DNA from: JBFWVR01 sp050246635
GTDB lineage: Bacteria; Acidobacteriota; Vicinamibacteria; Vicinamibacterales; UBA2999
Direction: 5' to 3'
Assembly: GCA_050246635.1 (NCBI GenBank)
Contig: JBFWVR010000008.1
Coordinates: 1-64,000, forward strand
Length of the DNA stretch: 64,000 bases
Shown here: positions 42,589 through 52,153 of the stretch, one piece after another
How positions within the stretch are numbered: the first letter of the stretch is position 1
How the letters are laid out: each line of letters starts with the position of its first letter
Made by a program: the position numbers and the translations under genes
The notes under the pieces: model-generated
Seen by the model: the letters and a program-made list of their open reading frames with translations, nothing else
What the model was told of the DNA's origin: nothing
The model's database searches: none

Positions 42589-43541
42589 GGCTGCGCTCCC
42601 GTGGACGCCGGCGACTCGTGGATGCGGCGAACCAGGTAGAAGGGACGGCCCGAGCTCTGTCGGTAGATGCGCTGCACGTAGTCGCCGGCCAGGCCGAAGA
42701 GGGCGAGCAGCAGCGCCTGCACGCACAGCCAGGCCGGCGCGGCTGCGGCCAGGAACGGGGCCAGCCCGAACACCGCGAGCGCGGTCGCGATCACGGCAAT
42801 CAGGCCGAGCAGGCCCGACAGGCCGGCCGCCAGGATGAAGACCCACGCGAACACGTCACCAAGCGCGTTGACGAAGAAGTCCATGAACAGACGGACGAGC
42901 CGCGCGCTCGAGTACGAGGACGCCGGCCGCTTCTGCGGGCGGGGCCGGTGCTCGATCTCGACCTCGGTCACGCGCCGCGCGACCCGCACGGCCAGCGGCT
43001 TGAGGAAACGCCGGAGCTCGCCGAAGGCCGCAAGGCTGCGCGCCACGTCGTCGGTGAAGGCGTTCAGCGGACAGCCGATGTCGCGCAGCTCGACGCCGGC
43101 CAGGTGCGTGACGATGGCGGTGGTGGCGCGGGAGAAGAGCTGCCGTGCGGCCGGGTCGCGCCGGTTGCGCCGGATGCCACTGACCAGGTCGTAGCCGCGC
43201 GTCAGGGGCTCGATGAGGCGCGGGATGTCCGCCGGATCGCACTGGAGATCGGCGTCGAGCGTCACCAGGTACCGTCCGCGCGCCTGCTCGAAGCCGGCGG
43301 TGAAGGCGGCGTGCTGGCCGAAGTTCGCGGCGAGCTCGACGACGCGCACACGTGCGTCGGCGGCCTGGAGGCCGAGCAGCGTGTCGATGGTGCCGTCGGT
43401 GGACCCGTCGTCCACGTAGATCACCTCGGCACCGCCCTCGATGGCGTCCAGGACCGGCGCGAGCGCGGCCTGGCAGGCCGGCACGAGGTCGGCGCCGTTG
43501 AACACGGGCACGACAACGGAGACGAGGGGGCGCTCAGTCAA
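42585..43541 (-). CDS. Family 2 glycosyltransferase with two C-terminal membrane helices
   Basis: A 318-residue polyprenyl-phosphate glycosyltransferase of the DPM1/ArnC/GtrB type. It has SVVVPVFNGADLVPAC, YVDDGSTDGTIDTL, ANFGQHAAFTAGFEQARG, the DXD motif TLDADLQCDP and ELRDIGCPLNAF. Two membrane helices lie at about 225-250 and 255-280. It would load a sugar onto a lipid carrier for the GT-C-like enzyme encoded upstream, with which it overlaps by 8 nt. Confidence 0.9.
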   Translation of the reverse strand: MTERPLVSVVVPVFNGADLVPACQAALAPVLDAIEGGAEVIYVDDGSTDGTIDTLLGLQAADARVRVVELAANFGQHAAFTAGFEQARGRYLVTLDADLQCDPADIPRLIEPLTRGYDLVSGIRRNRRDPAARQLFSRATTAIVTHLAGVELRDIGCPLNAFTDDVARSLAAFGELRRFLKPLAVRVARRVTEVEIEHRPRPQKRPASSYSSARLVRLFMDFFVNALGDVFAWVFILAAGLSGLLGLIAVIATALAVFGLAPFLAAAAPAWLCVQALLLALFGLAGDYVQRIYRQSSGRPFYLVRRIHESPASTGAQP

Positions 43542-45546
43542 CGGGAGCTATCCGGATCCGGTAGATGGCGACGGGCCAGGGTCGCGAGCCGAGCGCGGCT
43601 GCAATCGGGCCCGGCGGACGGCTGTCTGCCGGATCGGTGCGCGCCACGCCGCGGCTGACGAAGGCCACCCGATTGTAGCCCTGGCGCCAGATGCGGTGGA
43701 AGGCGGTGGCGGGCACGAGGAGGCGGGCGGTCGTCGGCGCGTCGGCGCCGGCCACGAACTCGCCGATCACCTCGCCGTTCACCTCCAGCGCCAGCGTGGC
43801 CACGACCGTGGGTTCCTCGAACCGCGTGCGCGCCTCGACCTCGATGGCCACGGCCCGGCCCTCGGGCAGCGCCAGGGGAACCGCGAGCGTGGCCGGCGTG
43901 CCGCCAATCCACCAGGAGGACCCCCAGGTGTCGCCCCCGGGTGCCTCCCAGCCGTCGAGCAGGAAGCGGCTGGCCTGGCGATCGAGGGTGAGATCGAGCG
44001 TCGTCCGGAGCGGCTCCGTCGAGAGCAGGTCGTACCGGTCGATCGGGAGGTCCTGGCGCCAGGCGAACCAGGCGTTGGCAGGGAAGGCCCAGGGATAGAA
44101 GTAGGGCGCGCGCGTGTGCAGCTCCGCCTGCTGCCGCACGAGCTGCCCGAAGCTGACGGGGCCGTCCTTCGGCACCATGCCGGCCGTGTACTGCACCATC
44201 AGCAGGTGGTTCCACAGCAGCGCCCCGGCGACGAGCGGCGCGATCGCCACCAGCGGCCGCCGGCGAATCCAGTCGACCACGAGGGCCAGTCCGGGCGCCA
44301 GGAGCACCAGCGTGCTCGTGAAGCGCCGCCCGCCGAAGGACCAGCCACCCGCCCAGTCCTCGGCTGCGCCGTTGATCCAGGCCATCACCCCGAGCACGAG
44401 CAGCGCACTCGTCGCCCAGCGCCATTCGCGGCGGAGGTAACCCACCGTGCCGATCACCGCGATGTACGCCACCGGCGTCCAGGACAGGAAGCCGTGCCAG
44501 GAGGAGAAGAGCACCGCGCCGACGCGGCTGCCGCCCAGGGCGAGATAACCGCCATCGCCAGCGACCCGGAACGGATACATCGAGAACAGGACCCAGGCGT
44601 GTACGCCTTGCAGGAGCAGGAACGGCAGCGCCCCGGCGAAGGCCCAGCCCGCCAGACGCAACGCCCCCTGCGTCCGCTCGCGGGCCCGGCCGGGAGCGGT
44701 CAGGACCAGCAGCCCTGGATAGATGGCGAAGACGGCCTGCTGTGGCCGCGTGAGGAACGCGAGGCCGAGGATCGCTCCGAGCACGAGTGCCTGGCGCGTC
44801 GTGGCACCCGGCACCCATCGGCTGGCGAGCACCACGAACGCGGCGACGACGCCGAATGACGCAGCGTGCGTCATCGACGGCTCGTACACCATGTACCAGA
44901 AGAGGGGCGTCGCGCCGAAGACCAGGAGGGACGTGATGAGGGCCGCCGCCGGCGTGAACCGTTCACGCAGCCGCGCGTGCAGGACCGCGAGTCCCATGGC
45001 GCCGACCGCGTACGAGGTGAGCAGCACCGCGCGGATGTAAGGGAGGCCGAGGCCGAGCGCCGCCGGATCCCCTGGCCTGTCCCAGGCGCCGAGCACGCGT
45101 CCAAGCGCGTCGACGAGGGCCACCGCGCCGTACGCCGGCAGCCAGAGCAGCGTCGGGCCGATCGGGACCACATAGTGCGGACGCGGAGGTTGGCCGAGCA
45201 CCGCGAACTCACGGGCCACGTCGAGGTCGTGATCGAAGATCAGCGAGCGCAACTGCGAGAAGTAGATGGCGCCGTCGCTCGTGATGCCGTGGGTGTCGGC
45301 GAGCAGCACGCCGATGCAGTAGACGAGCGCCAGCGCGAGCATGTGGCCGTCGGACGTGGCGGCCACGTACGGTGCCCAGGCACGGCCGGCGCGCCGCGCA
45401 GCCGTGAACGAGCCGGCCACGAGCAGCGGCAGCCCCGAGAGGACGACGAGCCAGACGGAGGGGTGGACGGGCTGGGCGATGAGCCAGGCCAGCCAGAGGG
45501 CCGCGAGCACGCCCGTCCAGCGCCCCGGCAGCAGTGCGGCGGGCAT
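43534..45546 (-). CDS. Polytopic membrane protein, probable GT-C type glycosyltransferase
   Basis: A 670-residue protein with about twelve hydrophobic helices through residue 450 and a beta-rich extracytoplasmic C-terminus. The first extracytoplasmic loop has acidic residues (ITSDGAIYFSQLRSLIFDHDLD), as in lipid-linked sugar transferases of the ArnT/PMT type. The upstream in-frame frame is longer, but ATG 45546 (MPAALLPGRWTGVL) begins just before the first helix. The enzyme family is an inference from topology and its GT2 neighbour. Confidence 0.75.
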   Translation of the reverse strand: MPAALLPGRWTGVLAALWLAWLIAQPVHPSVWLVVLSGLPLLVAGSFTAARRAGRAWAPYVAATSDGHMLALALVYCIGVLLADTHGITSDGAIYFSQLRSLIFDHDLDVAREFAVLGQPPRPHYVVPIGPTLLWLPAYGAVALVDALGRVLGAWDRPGDPAALGLGLPYIRAVLLTSYAVGAMGLAVLHARLRERFTPAAALITSLLVFGATPLFWYMVYEPSMTHAASFGVVAAFVVLASRWVPGATTRQALVLGAILGLAFLTRPQQAVFAIYPGLLVLTAPGRARERTQGALRLAGWAFAGALPFLLLQGVHAWVLFSMYPFRVAGDGGYLALGGSRVGAVLFSSWHGFLSWTPVAYIAVIGTVGYLRREWRWATSALLVLGVMAWINGAAEDWAGGWSFGGRRFTSTLVLLAPGLALVVDWIRRRPLVAIAPLVAGALLWNHLLMVQYTAGMVPKDGPVSFGQLVRQQAELHTRAPYFYPWAFPANAWFAWRQDLPIDRYDLLSTEPLRTTLDLTLDRQASRFLLDGWEAPGGDTWGSSWWIGGTPATLAVPLALPEGRAVAIEVEARTRFEEPTVVATLALEVNGEVIGEFVAGADAPTTARLLVPATAFHRIWRQGYNRVAFVSRGVARTDPADSRPPGPIAAALGSRPWPVAIYRIRIAPVD

Positions 45547-45628
45547 CGAGACGCTACAGCTTAGCGTACCGGCGCCCGTCCCCATCGGGAGCGCCGCCGG
45601 GCGGATTCCCGCTCGTCCCCGGGCCACC

Positions 45629-47815
45629 CTACGGCACTGTCACGATGATCTCGCGTGACGGCAAGCTGGCGCCGCAGGCGTTGTACGCCCGGACCCGCAC
45701 GTAGTACACGCCCGGCGCGACCCCGGTCGAGACCGACGTCGTCGCCCCGACCGAAAAGACGGCGAGATCCGCCAGGCCCGCGGCCGAGCCGGCTTCGAGC
45801 AGGTACCCGGCGGGAGGCGGGCCCGCGGCCGTCGGCGTCCAGTGCAGGGTCACCTGCGAGCCGCTCGTCGAACCGCTCAACCCGGTGGGAGGCAAGGGGC
45901 TGACGCCGCACCCGGGCGTGTCGCCGACGGGGACGCGCACCTCGTTGGATGCGGCGCTCGTGCCGGACGCGTTGGCGGCCCGCACCCGCACGTAGTACAC
46001 GCCTGGCGTGACACCACGCACGGTCACACTCGAGGCCGCCGAGCCGGTGTCGTACACGCCGAACTCACTCCCGGAGGGGGATGAGCCCACCTCGAGCAGG
46101 TATGTGGCCGGAGTCCCCTGGTCGACGCTGTTCCAGGTGAGCGTCACGTCACGGTCCCGCACCGTGGCGCGCAGGTCCTGCGGGGCCAGCGGCGCGAGGC
46201 TCCCGATCCCCACGGTGAACGGGATGGCCGCTGAAGGGGCGCCGACTCCGGCTCCGGTGATAGCACGGACCCGCACGAAATAGCTGCCGTCCGGGAGCGT
46301 GGCGTCGTAGCTCGATACGTCGCCGACCTCGAGGCTCGAGACCACGGTGAGAGTACTGGCCTGGAGGAACTCCAGGCGGTACCCGATGGCCGGGTCTCCC
46401 GCGGACGGGGCAAGCCAGACTACGTGGACGGACTGTCCCTGCACCGAGACCGTGACACCGCTCGGCGTGGTCGCACCCGTGCCAAGGGGACCGGCAGCCT
46501 GATCGATCCTGATGCGCGGAAACGAGAGTCCGCTGGCGGGATCCTGCACCGCGAGCCCGGTTCCGCGCAGGGCCGTCAACAGTTCCGTGACGGTGGCCGC
46601 CGGGAAGCGGCTCTTGAGGAGTGCCCACGCACCGGCGACGTGCGGCGCGGCCATCGACGTGCCGTCCTTCACGGCGTAGGTGGCCGTCCCGGGCACCGCG
46701 GAGCGGATTGCCTGGCCCGGCGCGAGCAACGCCAGCTGCGCCGACCGGTTCGTGAACGACGACACCGCGTCGTTCTTGGTGGTGGCGCCGACCGCGACGA
46801 CCGAGGACACGCAGGCCGGGGCGGAGATTCCCGTGCTGTAGCCGTCGTTGCCGGAGGCGACGATGGTGGCGATCCCGACGGCGCGGAGGTTGTCGACGGC
46901 CTGCTTGAACGTGATGTTCTGCGCGTCACACGCGCTGGCGAAGTACCCGCTGCCCAGGCTCAGGTTCACCGCCGCGACGTGGTTGGCATTGGAGGCGCCG
47001 GCCAGCAGCAGCACCTGCTCGAGGCCGCGGATCTGATCGCTCTGATAGCTGAGCGCACAGGTGCGGGCGGGGGCGCAGAGCGTGGCATCGGCGACGAGGC
47101 TGAAGACCTGCATCGCAATCAGGTTGGCGCCGCGGGCCACGCCCGACAGGGACGCGCTTCGGCCGACGGCGATGCCCGCAACGTGGGTTCCGTGATCGCA
47201 GCCGTCCACCGTCAACGTGCAGTTGCTCCCCGCGCCCGGTGCCGTCGAGGCCGAGACCCCGCCGGGGCAGGCGGACGACGCCTGCTGGGACGGCACCGTC
47301 GACGAGAAACACGCTTCGGCGACCAGTTTGCCCACGAACATCTCGTGCGCCGTGTCCACACCGGTGTCGAGCACCGCGACGCTCCAGCCCGTGCCCTCGA
47401 TCCCCTGGGACCAGAGCGTCGTCGCGCCGACGAGGGCCGTGCTCTCCGCCAGTGCGGGTCGCGCGAGCCGGTCTTCCTCGATGGCGACCACGGCGGGCAT
47501 CCGGTGCAGGCGGTCGAGGCCGACGGCGTCGACCGTGACGGCCAGCGCGGGCAGGGTCTGGAACGACACGGCATCCGCGCCGTTGGGCCCGAGCGCCCGC
47601 ACGGTGGCGGCCTGCAGGGTCGCCAAGGCGAGTCGGTCGGCCGGCGCCCCGAACGGCGGCGGCGCGGTCGTGGCGAGGCGCACGATGACCCGAACCGGCC
47701 CGCGGGCGGCGGCTGCGACCAGCCGATCCGGGAGGGGCGGGACCTGGGCGGCGGCCGGAACGGCCGCGGCCATCAGGCCGGCCAGGACGGCGGCGACGAA
47801 GCGGGGCACGCGCAT
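45629..47815 (-). CDS. Secreted S8 (subtilisin-like) protease with three FnIII modules
   Basis: 728 residues: signal peptide (about 1-23), I9-type propeptide to about 115, and an S8 domain with catalytic D150 (VLDTGVD), H208 (DHGTHVAGI), oxyanion N323 and S387 (DGTSMAAPHVAG). Three FnIII modules follow (about 440-530, 535-630, 635-728). The last has a Cys before its first strand (PGCGVSP) and another in YNACG, a probable disulfide. GAGG precedes the ATG by 5 nt. First-named of five related secreted proteins. Confidence 0.93.
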   Translation of the reverse strand: MRVPRFVAAVLAGLMAAAVPAAAQVPPLPDRLVAAAARGPVRVIVRLATTAPPPFGAPADRLALATLQAATVRALGPNGADAVSFQTLPALAVTVDAVGLDRLHRMPAVVAIEEDRLARPALAESTALVGATTLWSQGIEGTGWSVAVLDTGVDTAHEMFVGKLVAEACFSSTVPSQQASSACPGGVSASTAPGAGSNCTLTVDGCDHGTHVAGIAVGRSASLSGVARGANLIAMQVFSLVADATLCAPARTCALSYQSDQIRGLEQVLLLAGASNANHVAAVNLSLGSGYFASACDAQNITFKQAVDNLRAVGIATIVASGNDGYSTGISAPACVSSVVAVGATTKNDAVSSFTNRSAQLALLAPGQAIRSAVPGTATYAVKDGTSMAAPHVAGAWALLKSRFPAATVTELLTALRGTGLAVQDPASGLSFPRIRIDQAAGPLGTGATTPSGVTVSVQGQSVHVVWLAPSAGDPAIGYRLEFLQASTLTVVSSLEVGDVSSYDATLPDGSYFVRVRAITGAGVGAPSAAIPFTVGIGSLAPLAPQDLRATVRDRDVTLTWNSVDQGTPATYLLEVGSSPSGSEFGVYDTGSAASSVTVRGVTPGVYYVRVRAANASGTSAASNEVRVPVGDTPGCGVSPLPPTGLSGSTSGSQVTLHWTPTAAGPPPAGYLLEAGSAAGLADLAVFSVGATTSVSTGVAPGVYYVRVRAYNACGASLPSREIIVTVP

Positions 47816-47927
47816 GCAATCCTCGGGAGGGAAGCCCTATCCCAGAAATGCTACATCGCTCCGCGGGAAACCGCCCGCTGGACGACCCATCGTGCTCCGC
47901 GGGCCCGCGCGCGGGTCCCGCACGCGG

Positions 47928-48094
47928 CCTAGCACCCATCTCACAAATGGGGCCCGCATTCGGCCGGCGATGCCTCCCGCCTGGGGCGTGGCGCCTCCCT
48001 CAAATACTCCCGGTATCCTCGGTCGTCGCGCCTGGCCAGACGGACGCCTCGTCGCCCGCGGTGCGACGCCCCCATTTATGAGATGGGTTCTAGG
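47928..48094. mobile_element. MITE-like element with 25-bp terminal inverted repeats
   Basis: A 167-bp segment between two S8 protease genes, bounded by 25-bp inverted repeats (47928-47952 and 48070-48094) that match at 23 positions. Each end carries CCTAG at the outer edge, then ACCCATCTCA and AAATGGGG. The interior has no open frame of note and is GC-rich. The right arm contains the TAG stop of the gene ending at 48090. No transposase is nearby; a family of copies elsewhere would be needed to prove mobility. Confidence 0.6.
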
Positions 48095-50093
48095 GCACGA
48101 CCAGCACGATCTCGTTCGAGGCCGCGCCAAGGGCCCCGCCGTTCATCGCCCGCACGCGCACGACGTAGGATCCCGCCGGCACGCGGGTGATCTCGATGGA
48201 GGTCGTGGGGCCCACCGACATCCGCGCGATGTCCGCCAGCCCGGGACCGCTGCCAGCCTCGAGCAGGTAACCCGTGACGGGGACGTCGGAAGACGGGGCG
48301 GCCCACGACAGCGTGACGGTACTTCCGTTCACTTCAGCGGTCAGCCCCGCCGGCGCACCCGGCGCGTGGGGTGGCGGCTCGGGCCCACGATCACCCACGG
48401 TGAAGAGGACCTCGTCCGAAGGGGAACCCGTCCCGGACGAGTTCCGCGCGGCGACACGGACGTAGTAGGTGCCGGCTGCCACCTGTGCCGTCACGCTCGG
48501 CGTCGCGCCGAGGGCAAACCGCCCGACGTCATCGGCGCCAGGTGTCCGGCCCGCGACCAGCTCGTAGCCAGTCACCGGCGCGCCGCCCGCGGGCGCCGTC
48601 CAGGTGAGGGTCACCGTCGTGCCCGAGACGGCTGCCTCGAGGCCTGTTGGCGTGCCCGGCAGGGCACCAGCCGGCGCGGTGCCAAGCGCGACAGAGGCGT
48701 CAGCGACGCCGATTCGGCGATACGTCCGCCCCGTGTCGGAATCGGCGATGGGCGCGCCCGTGGCACGGAGCGCGTTCAGGATGCTCGCGACCGTGGCGCC
48801 GGGCTGCGCGTCCTTGAGCAGCGCCCACGCGCCCGCCACATGAGGACTCGCCATGGAGGTGCCGGAGTAGGTCGCGTATGCCCCGCCGACGATCGAGGAG
48901 ACGACGTAGGCCCCCGGGGCCATCAGCGACAGTTGCGCCGAACGGTTCGAGAAGTACGACAGCGCGTCGTCCTTGGTGGTCGAGCCCACGCTGACCACGC
49001 TGGAGACGCAGGCGGGTGCGCTGAGCGCGTTTGGCTGCCCCTGGTTGCCAGCCGCGACGACCGTCGCGACGCCTACCGCGCGAAGCCGGTCGACCACGTC
49101 CTTGAACGCGGCGTAGTCGAGGTCGCAGGCGGAGGCGTAAGTCTCACCGCCGATGCTGATGTTCGCCGCCGCAACGCTCAGCGTCCCGGACGCCGCGACT
49201 TCGAGCACGCGTTCCAGCCCTCGAATCTGGTCGGATGTGTAGGCGAGGAGGCAGGAGGTCTCCGGCGCGCACAGCTCGGCGTTCTCGAAGTGGCTGAAGA
49301 CCTGGATCGACATGACGGTCGCGCCTGGCGCGACGCCTCGCACCCCGCCCGCCTGGTCGTTGCCGACGGCGATGCCCGCGACGTGCGTCCCGTGATGGCA
49401 GTCGTCATAGAGGTCGTCCAGCTCCTCGGTGCAGTTCCACCCGGACCCCGCGGCCGTCGACTGATCGGCGGCGCCCGGACAGAGGGACGACGCCCCTTGC
49501 GACGGGACGGTCGAGGAGTAGCACGCTTCGGAGACGAGACGGGGCAGCAGGAACGGGTGCGCGGGATCGACACCGCTGTCCAGCACGGCGACGGTCCAGC
49601 CGGTGCCGTCGAATCCCTGGTCCCAGAGCCGGGGCGCCTGGATCAACGGCACGCTCTGGACGACCTGCGGTGACGCCGGCGTCGGGCGAACCTGCGCGGG
49701 GCGCATCGGCAGGTCCGGCGTGATGTCGCGAACGCCAGGCGTGCGCGCCAGCGCGTCGAGCGCCGCGCGGTCGACCTCCGCGCCGAAGCCGGCCACATAC
49801 GAGAACCGGCGGACGCTGACGACGTGATGGCCGGTCAGCCTGGAGAGCACCGCGTCCTCGGCCGCCGCGATCCGGGCGCGCTCGGCGGCCTGGGCCGCGG
49901 CCGGGGTGTCGCGCGTAATCGCCGCCGGTGCGGCGGCTACCCGGACAATCACGCGGACGGGACGTGCGGCGGCGTCGGCGGCGAGCGCGGCGGGCACCGC
50001 CACGCGTGCCTGCGCACCGGCGCCGGTGGGGGCGCACAGCGCGAACGCAGCCAGCAGTACGACAAGTCTCGGGGGAGCGAGTCGGGCCATCAT
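48090..50093 (-). CDS. Secreted S8 (subtilisin-like) protease with two FnIII modules
   Basis: 667 residues: signal peptide (to about 28), I9-like propeptide (about 45-130) and an S8 domain with D172 (VLDSGVD), H234 (HHGTHVAGI), N350 (AAGNQG) and S413 (SGTSMASPHVAG). Two FnIII modules follow from about 475. It is a paralogue of the gene at 45629, with shared stretches such as ACVSSVV and RSAQLSLMAPG. Unlike its neighbours, its last FnIII lacks the Cys pair. The TAG stop lies inside the MITE-like terminal repeat. Confidence 0.93.
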   Translation of the reverse strand: MMARLAPPRLVVLLAAFALCAPTGAGAQARVAVPAALAADAAARPVRVIVRVAAAPAAITRDTPAAAQAAERARIAAAEDAVLSRLTGHHVVSVRRFSYVAGFGAEVDRAALDALARTPGVRDITPDLPMRPAQVRPTPASPQVVQSVPLIQAPRLWDQGFDGTGWTVAVLDSGVDPAHPFLLPRLVSEACYSSTVPSQGASSLCPGAADQSTAAGSGWNCTEELDDLYDDCHHGTHVAGIAVGNDQAGGVRGVAPGATVMSIQVFSHFENAELCAPETSCLLAYTSDQIRGLERVLEVAASGTLSVAAANISIGGETYASACDLDYAAFKDVVDRLRAVGVATVVAAGNQGQPNALSAPACVSSVVSVGSTTKDDALSYFSNRSAQLSLMAPGAYVVSSIVGGAYATYSGTSMASPHVAGAWALLKDAQPGATVASILNALRATGAPIADSDTGRTYRRIGVADASVALGTAPAGALPGTPTGLEAAVSGTTVTLTWTAPAGGAPVTGYELVAGRTPGADDVGRFALGATPSVTAQVAAGTYYVRVAARNSSGTGSPSDEVLFTVGDRGPEPPPHAPGAPAGLTAEVNGSTVTLSWAAPSSDVPVTGYLLEAGSGPGLADIARMSVGPTTSIEITRVPAGSYVVRVRAMNGGALGAASNEIVLVVP

Positions 50094-50276
50094 GCCCCCT
50101 GAAAGGGCAAGCGGCGTACCTGAACGGCAGGGTTCGACCTAACTATCTGTCAGACAGGACCTTATTGCCGCGGTGGCGGCAGGGCCCCTGGAACGATATG
50201 TGTGGGGTAGCTACACAGATCGGGCAACGGCCGGGTCAGACTCCGGCGTGCGGGTACCAGCTCTGCCGTGGCGCTT

Positions 50277-50300
50277 GCGCGGTGGCCTTTGGCACCGCGC
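50277..50300 (-). terminator. Hairpin after the zinc metalloprotease gene
   Basis: GCGCGGTG-N8-CACCGCGC, a perfect 8-bp stem starting 2 nt after the stop codon on the minus strand, without a T-run. The remaining gap (50094-50276) holds a short palindrome CTGTCAGACAG near 50149 and nothing else recognised. Confidence 0.5.
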
Positions 50301-50302
50301 GA

Positions 50303-52153
50303 TCAGGGCACGACGATGATCTGCTCGGACGAAGCTGGCCCCGAGCCGCACGCGTTCGCAGACCGGATCCGGACGAAGTACGTGCCCGCAGGCGCTTGCA
50401 CCGAGACCCCGAGGACGCCACCGACGGGCTGGTTGTACAGGTCGGCGAAACCGGGCGCCGAGCCCGCCTCCACGCTGTAGCTCGTGGCCGGATCTCCGGA
50501 CGCCGGGGCGGCCCACTGCAGGGTGACGAGTGAGCCGCTGCGCGAGAACGTGAAGGCCTGCGGCGCGGCGGGAGGCGCGGTGCAGCCACCCGGCGAGACC
50601 ACGGTGAACTGGGCCTCGACCGACGCCGGACTCTCGCCGGCACTGTTGACCGCGTAGACGCGCCAGGCGTAGCTGCCCGTCCCGACCCGGCCGCTGACAG
50701 CGGTGAAGTTGCCGACGTTCTGGTTGAAGAGGTCCGACGCTCCGGCCGACGTCCCGACCGCGAGCCGGTAGCTGGTGGCGGCATCCGGCATGGCGGCCGA
50801 TCCGATGTCGGCGGTGACGGCGTTCCACGAGAGCGTGACCGTCGATCCGGAGACGAGGGCCTGGAGGCCGGTTGGTGCCGACGGGACGTTGCCGCCTGGG
50901 CCGGGAGCCGGTGCCGGCGTCACAGCCTGGCGGAAGTTGGCGACGGTGTACGCGGCCTGGGCCAGGGACGTCGCGTTGTTCTGCGTGAGCGTGCCCGTGA
51001 CCCCGCCCAGATAACTCAAGCTCGGGTTGGAGAACCGCAGCACACGCGGGCACGAAGGGCTGCAGTTGTAGGCCATTACCGTGCGGAAGGCCGAGACAGG
51101 GGACTTGTAGCCGTACGAGTACGAGAACAACGCGCCGGACGCGCCGTCCTCCGGCGCATGGTGCGAGCCCATGTTGTGGCCCATCTCGTGTGTCGGGGTG
51201 TACTGCGACGCGCAGCGCCAGTCCGCCACCGAGTAGGCGTAGGGCGCGAACACCTGCCCGAAGAGCCCGCTGCCCATCAGGTAGCCCACGCCGCACGCCG
51301 AGCTGACACCTGGCGAGTGCACGAGCAACTGGACGAGATCGGCGCCCACCTCGTCGCGCTTCGCCTCCGCGGCCTGCGAACTGGCCAGGGCACCGAGATC
51401 GACGCCCAATCCTGCGCTGCTCTCGGTGTAAGGCAGCTCGGCGCTGCCAGCCAGCCGCACCCGGGTCGGCACGCCGCTCTGCTGGTAGGCCGTGTTGGTG
51501 TCGGAGACGATCTGCGCGAGTAGCGCGGCGACCTGCGCCGCCCCGCCCGCAGCCGTCCGCATGGCCGGGGTGTACAGAAGGAGGATGTCGATCGTGCCAC
51601 TCGTGTCGGCCGGCGCTGACGGCGTCGACGCGCGAGCGGCCTGGCGGCCGGTGGGTACCGGTGGCGTCACCGGCGGCAGTTCCTCGCCGAAGCGGCTTGC
51701 CGCCACCCCTTCCAGCGCGTAGGTGCCCGGCGAGACGGTCCGCACCTGGTAGACACCGGCGGCGCTTTCGACGAGCGCGGACACCACCCCGTCGCGCTCG
51801 GCGATGACCACATGGCTGTCGGGTTCACCCGTCACCCGGCCGACCCACGTGCGGAAGCCATTTGCGATCGCGTCGACACGCTGGCGGTCGGCAGTCACCG
51901 TCCGGTCCGGAAGATTCAGGGTGATCACGGACGCGCCCGTGCCGTCCCCGAACACCCGATCGAGTCGCATGCCCACGAGCTCCCGGCTGGTGACGGGAAG
52001 GTCGGCCCGCTGGGCGAGCGACGACGCCGTTCGCGCGTCGGCACGATTGGCCGGCAAGGGCTCGAACACCCCGGGAACCTGCGCAGACGTGGACATCGGC
52101 GCAAGCAGCGCCAGGGCGACCCACAGCAGGCTCCGGCCGAACACCGTCCTCAT
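50303..52153 (-). CDS. Secreted zinc metalloprotease (M12-like) with two FnIII modules
   Basis: 616 residues: signal peptide (MRTVFGRSLLWVALALLAP...), a propeptide-like domain to about 185, then a metzincin domain with IDILLLYTPAMR and the zinc site HEMGHNMGSHH (H322, E323, H326, H332). The downstream VMAYNC probably supplies the Met-turn. Two FnIII modules follow from about residue 425, the last with the Cys pair (GGCTAPP and ANACG). The ATG at 52153 overlaps the preceding gene's stop as ATGA. Confidence 0.9.
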   Translation of the reverse strand: MRTVFGRSLLWVALALLAPMSTSAQVPGVFEPLPANRADARTASSLAQRADLPVTSRELVGMRLDRVFGDGTGASVITLNLPDRTVTADRQRVDAIANGFRTWVGRVTGEPDSHVVIAERDGVVSALVESAAGVYQVRTVSPGTYALEGVAASRFGEELPPVTPPVPTGRQAARASTPSAPADTSGTIDILLLYTPAMRTAAGGAAQVAALLAQIVSDTNTAYQQSGVPTRVRLAGSAELPYTESSAGLGVDLGALASSQAAEAKRDEVGADLVQLLVHSPGVSSACGVGYLMGSGLFGQVFAPYAYSVADWRCASQYTPTHEMGHNMGSHHAPEDGASGALFSYSYGYKSPVSAFRTVMAYNCSPSCPRVLRFSNPSLSYLGGVTGTLTQNNATSLAQAAYTVANFRQAVTPAPAPGPGGNVPSAPTGLQALVSGSTVTLSWNAVTADIGSAAMPDAATSYRLAVGTSAGASDLFNQNVGNFTAVSGRVGTGSYAWRVYAVNSAGESPASVEAQFTVVSPGGCTAPPAAPQAFTFSRSGSLVTLQWAAPASGDPATSYSVEAGSAPGFADLYNQPVGGVLGVSVQAPAGTYFVRIRSANACGSGPASSEQIIVVP

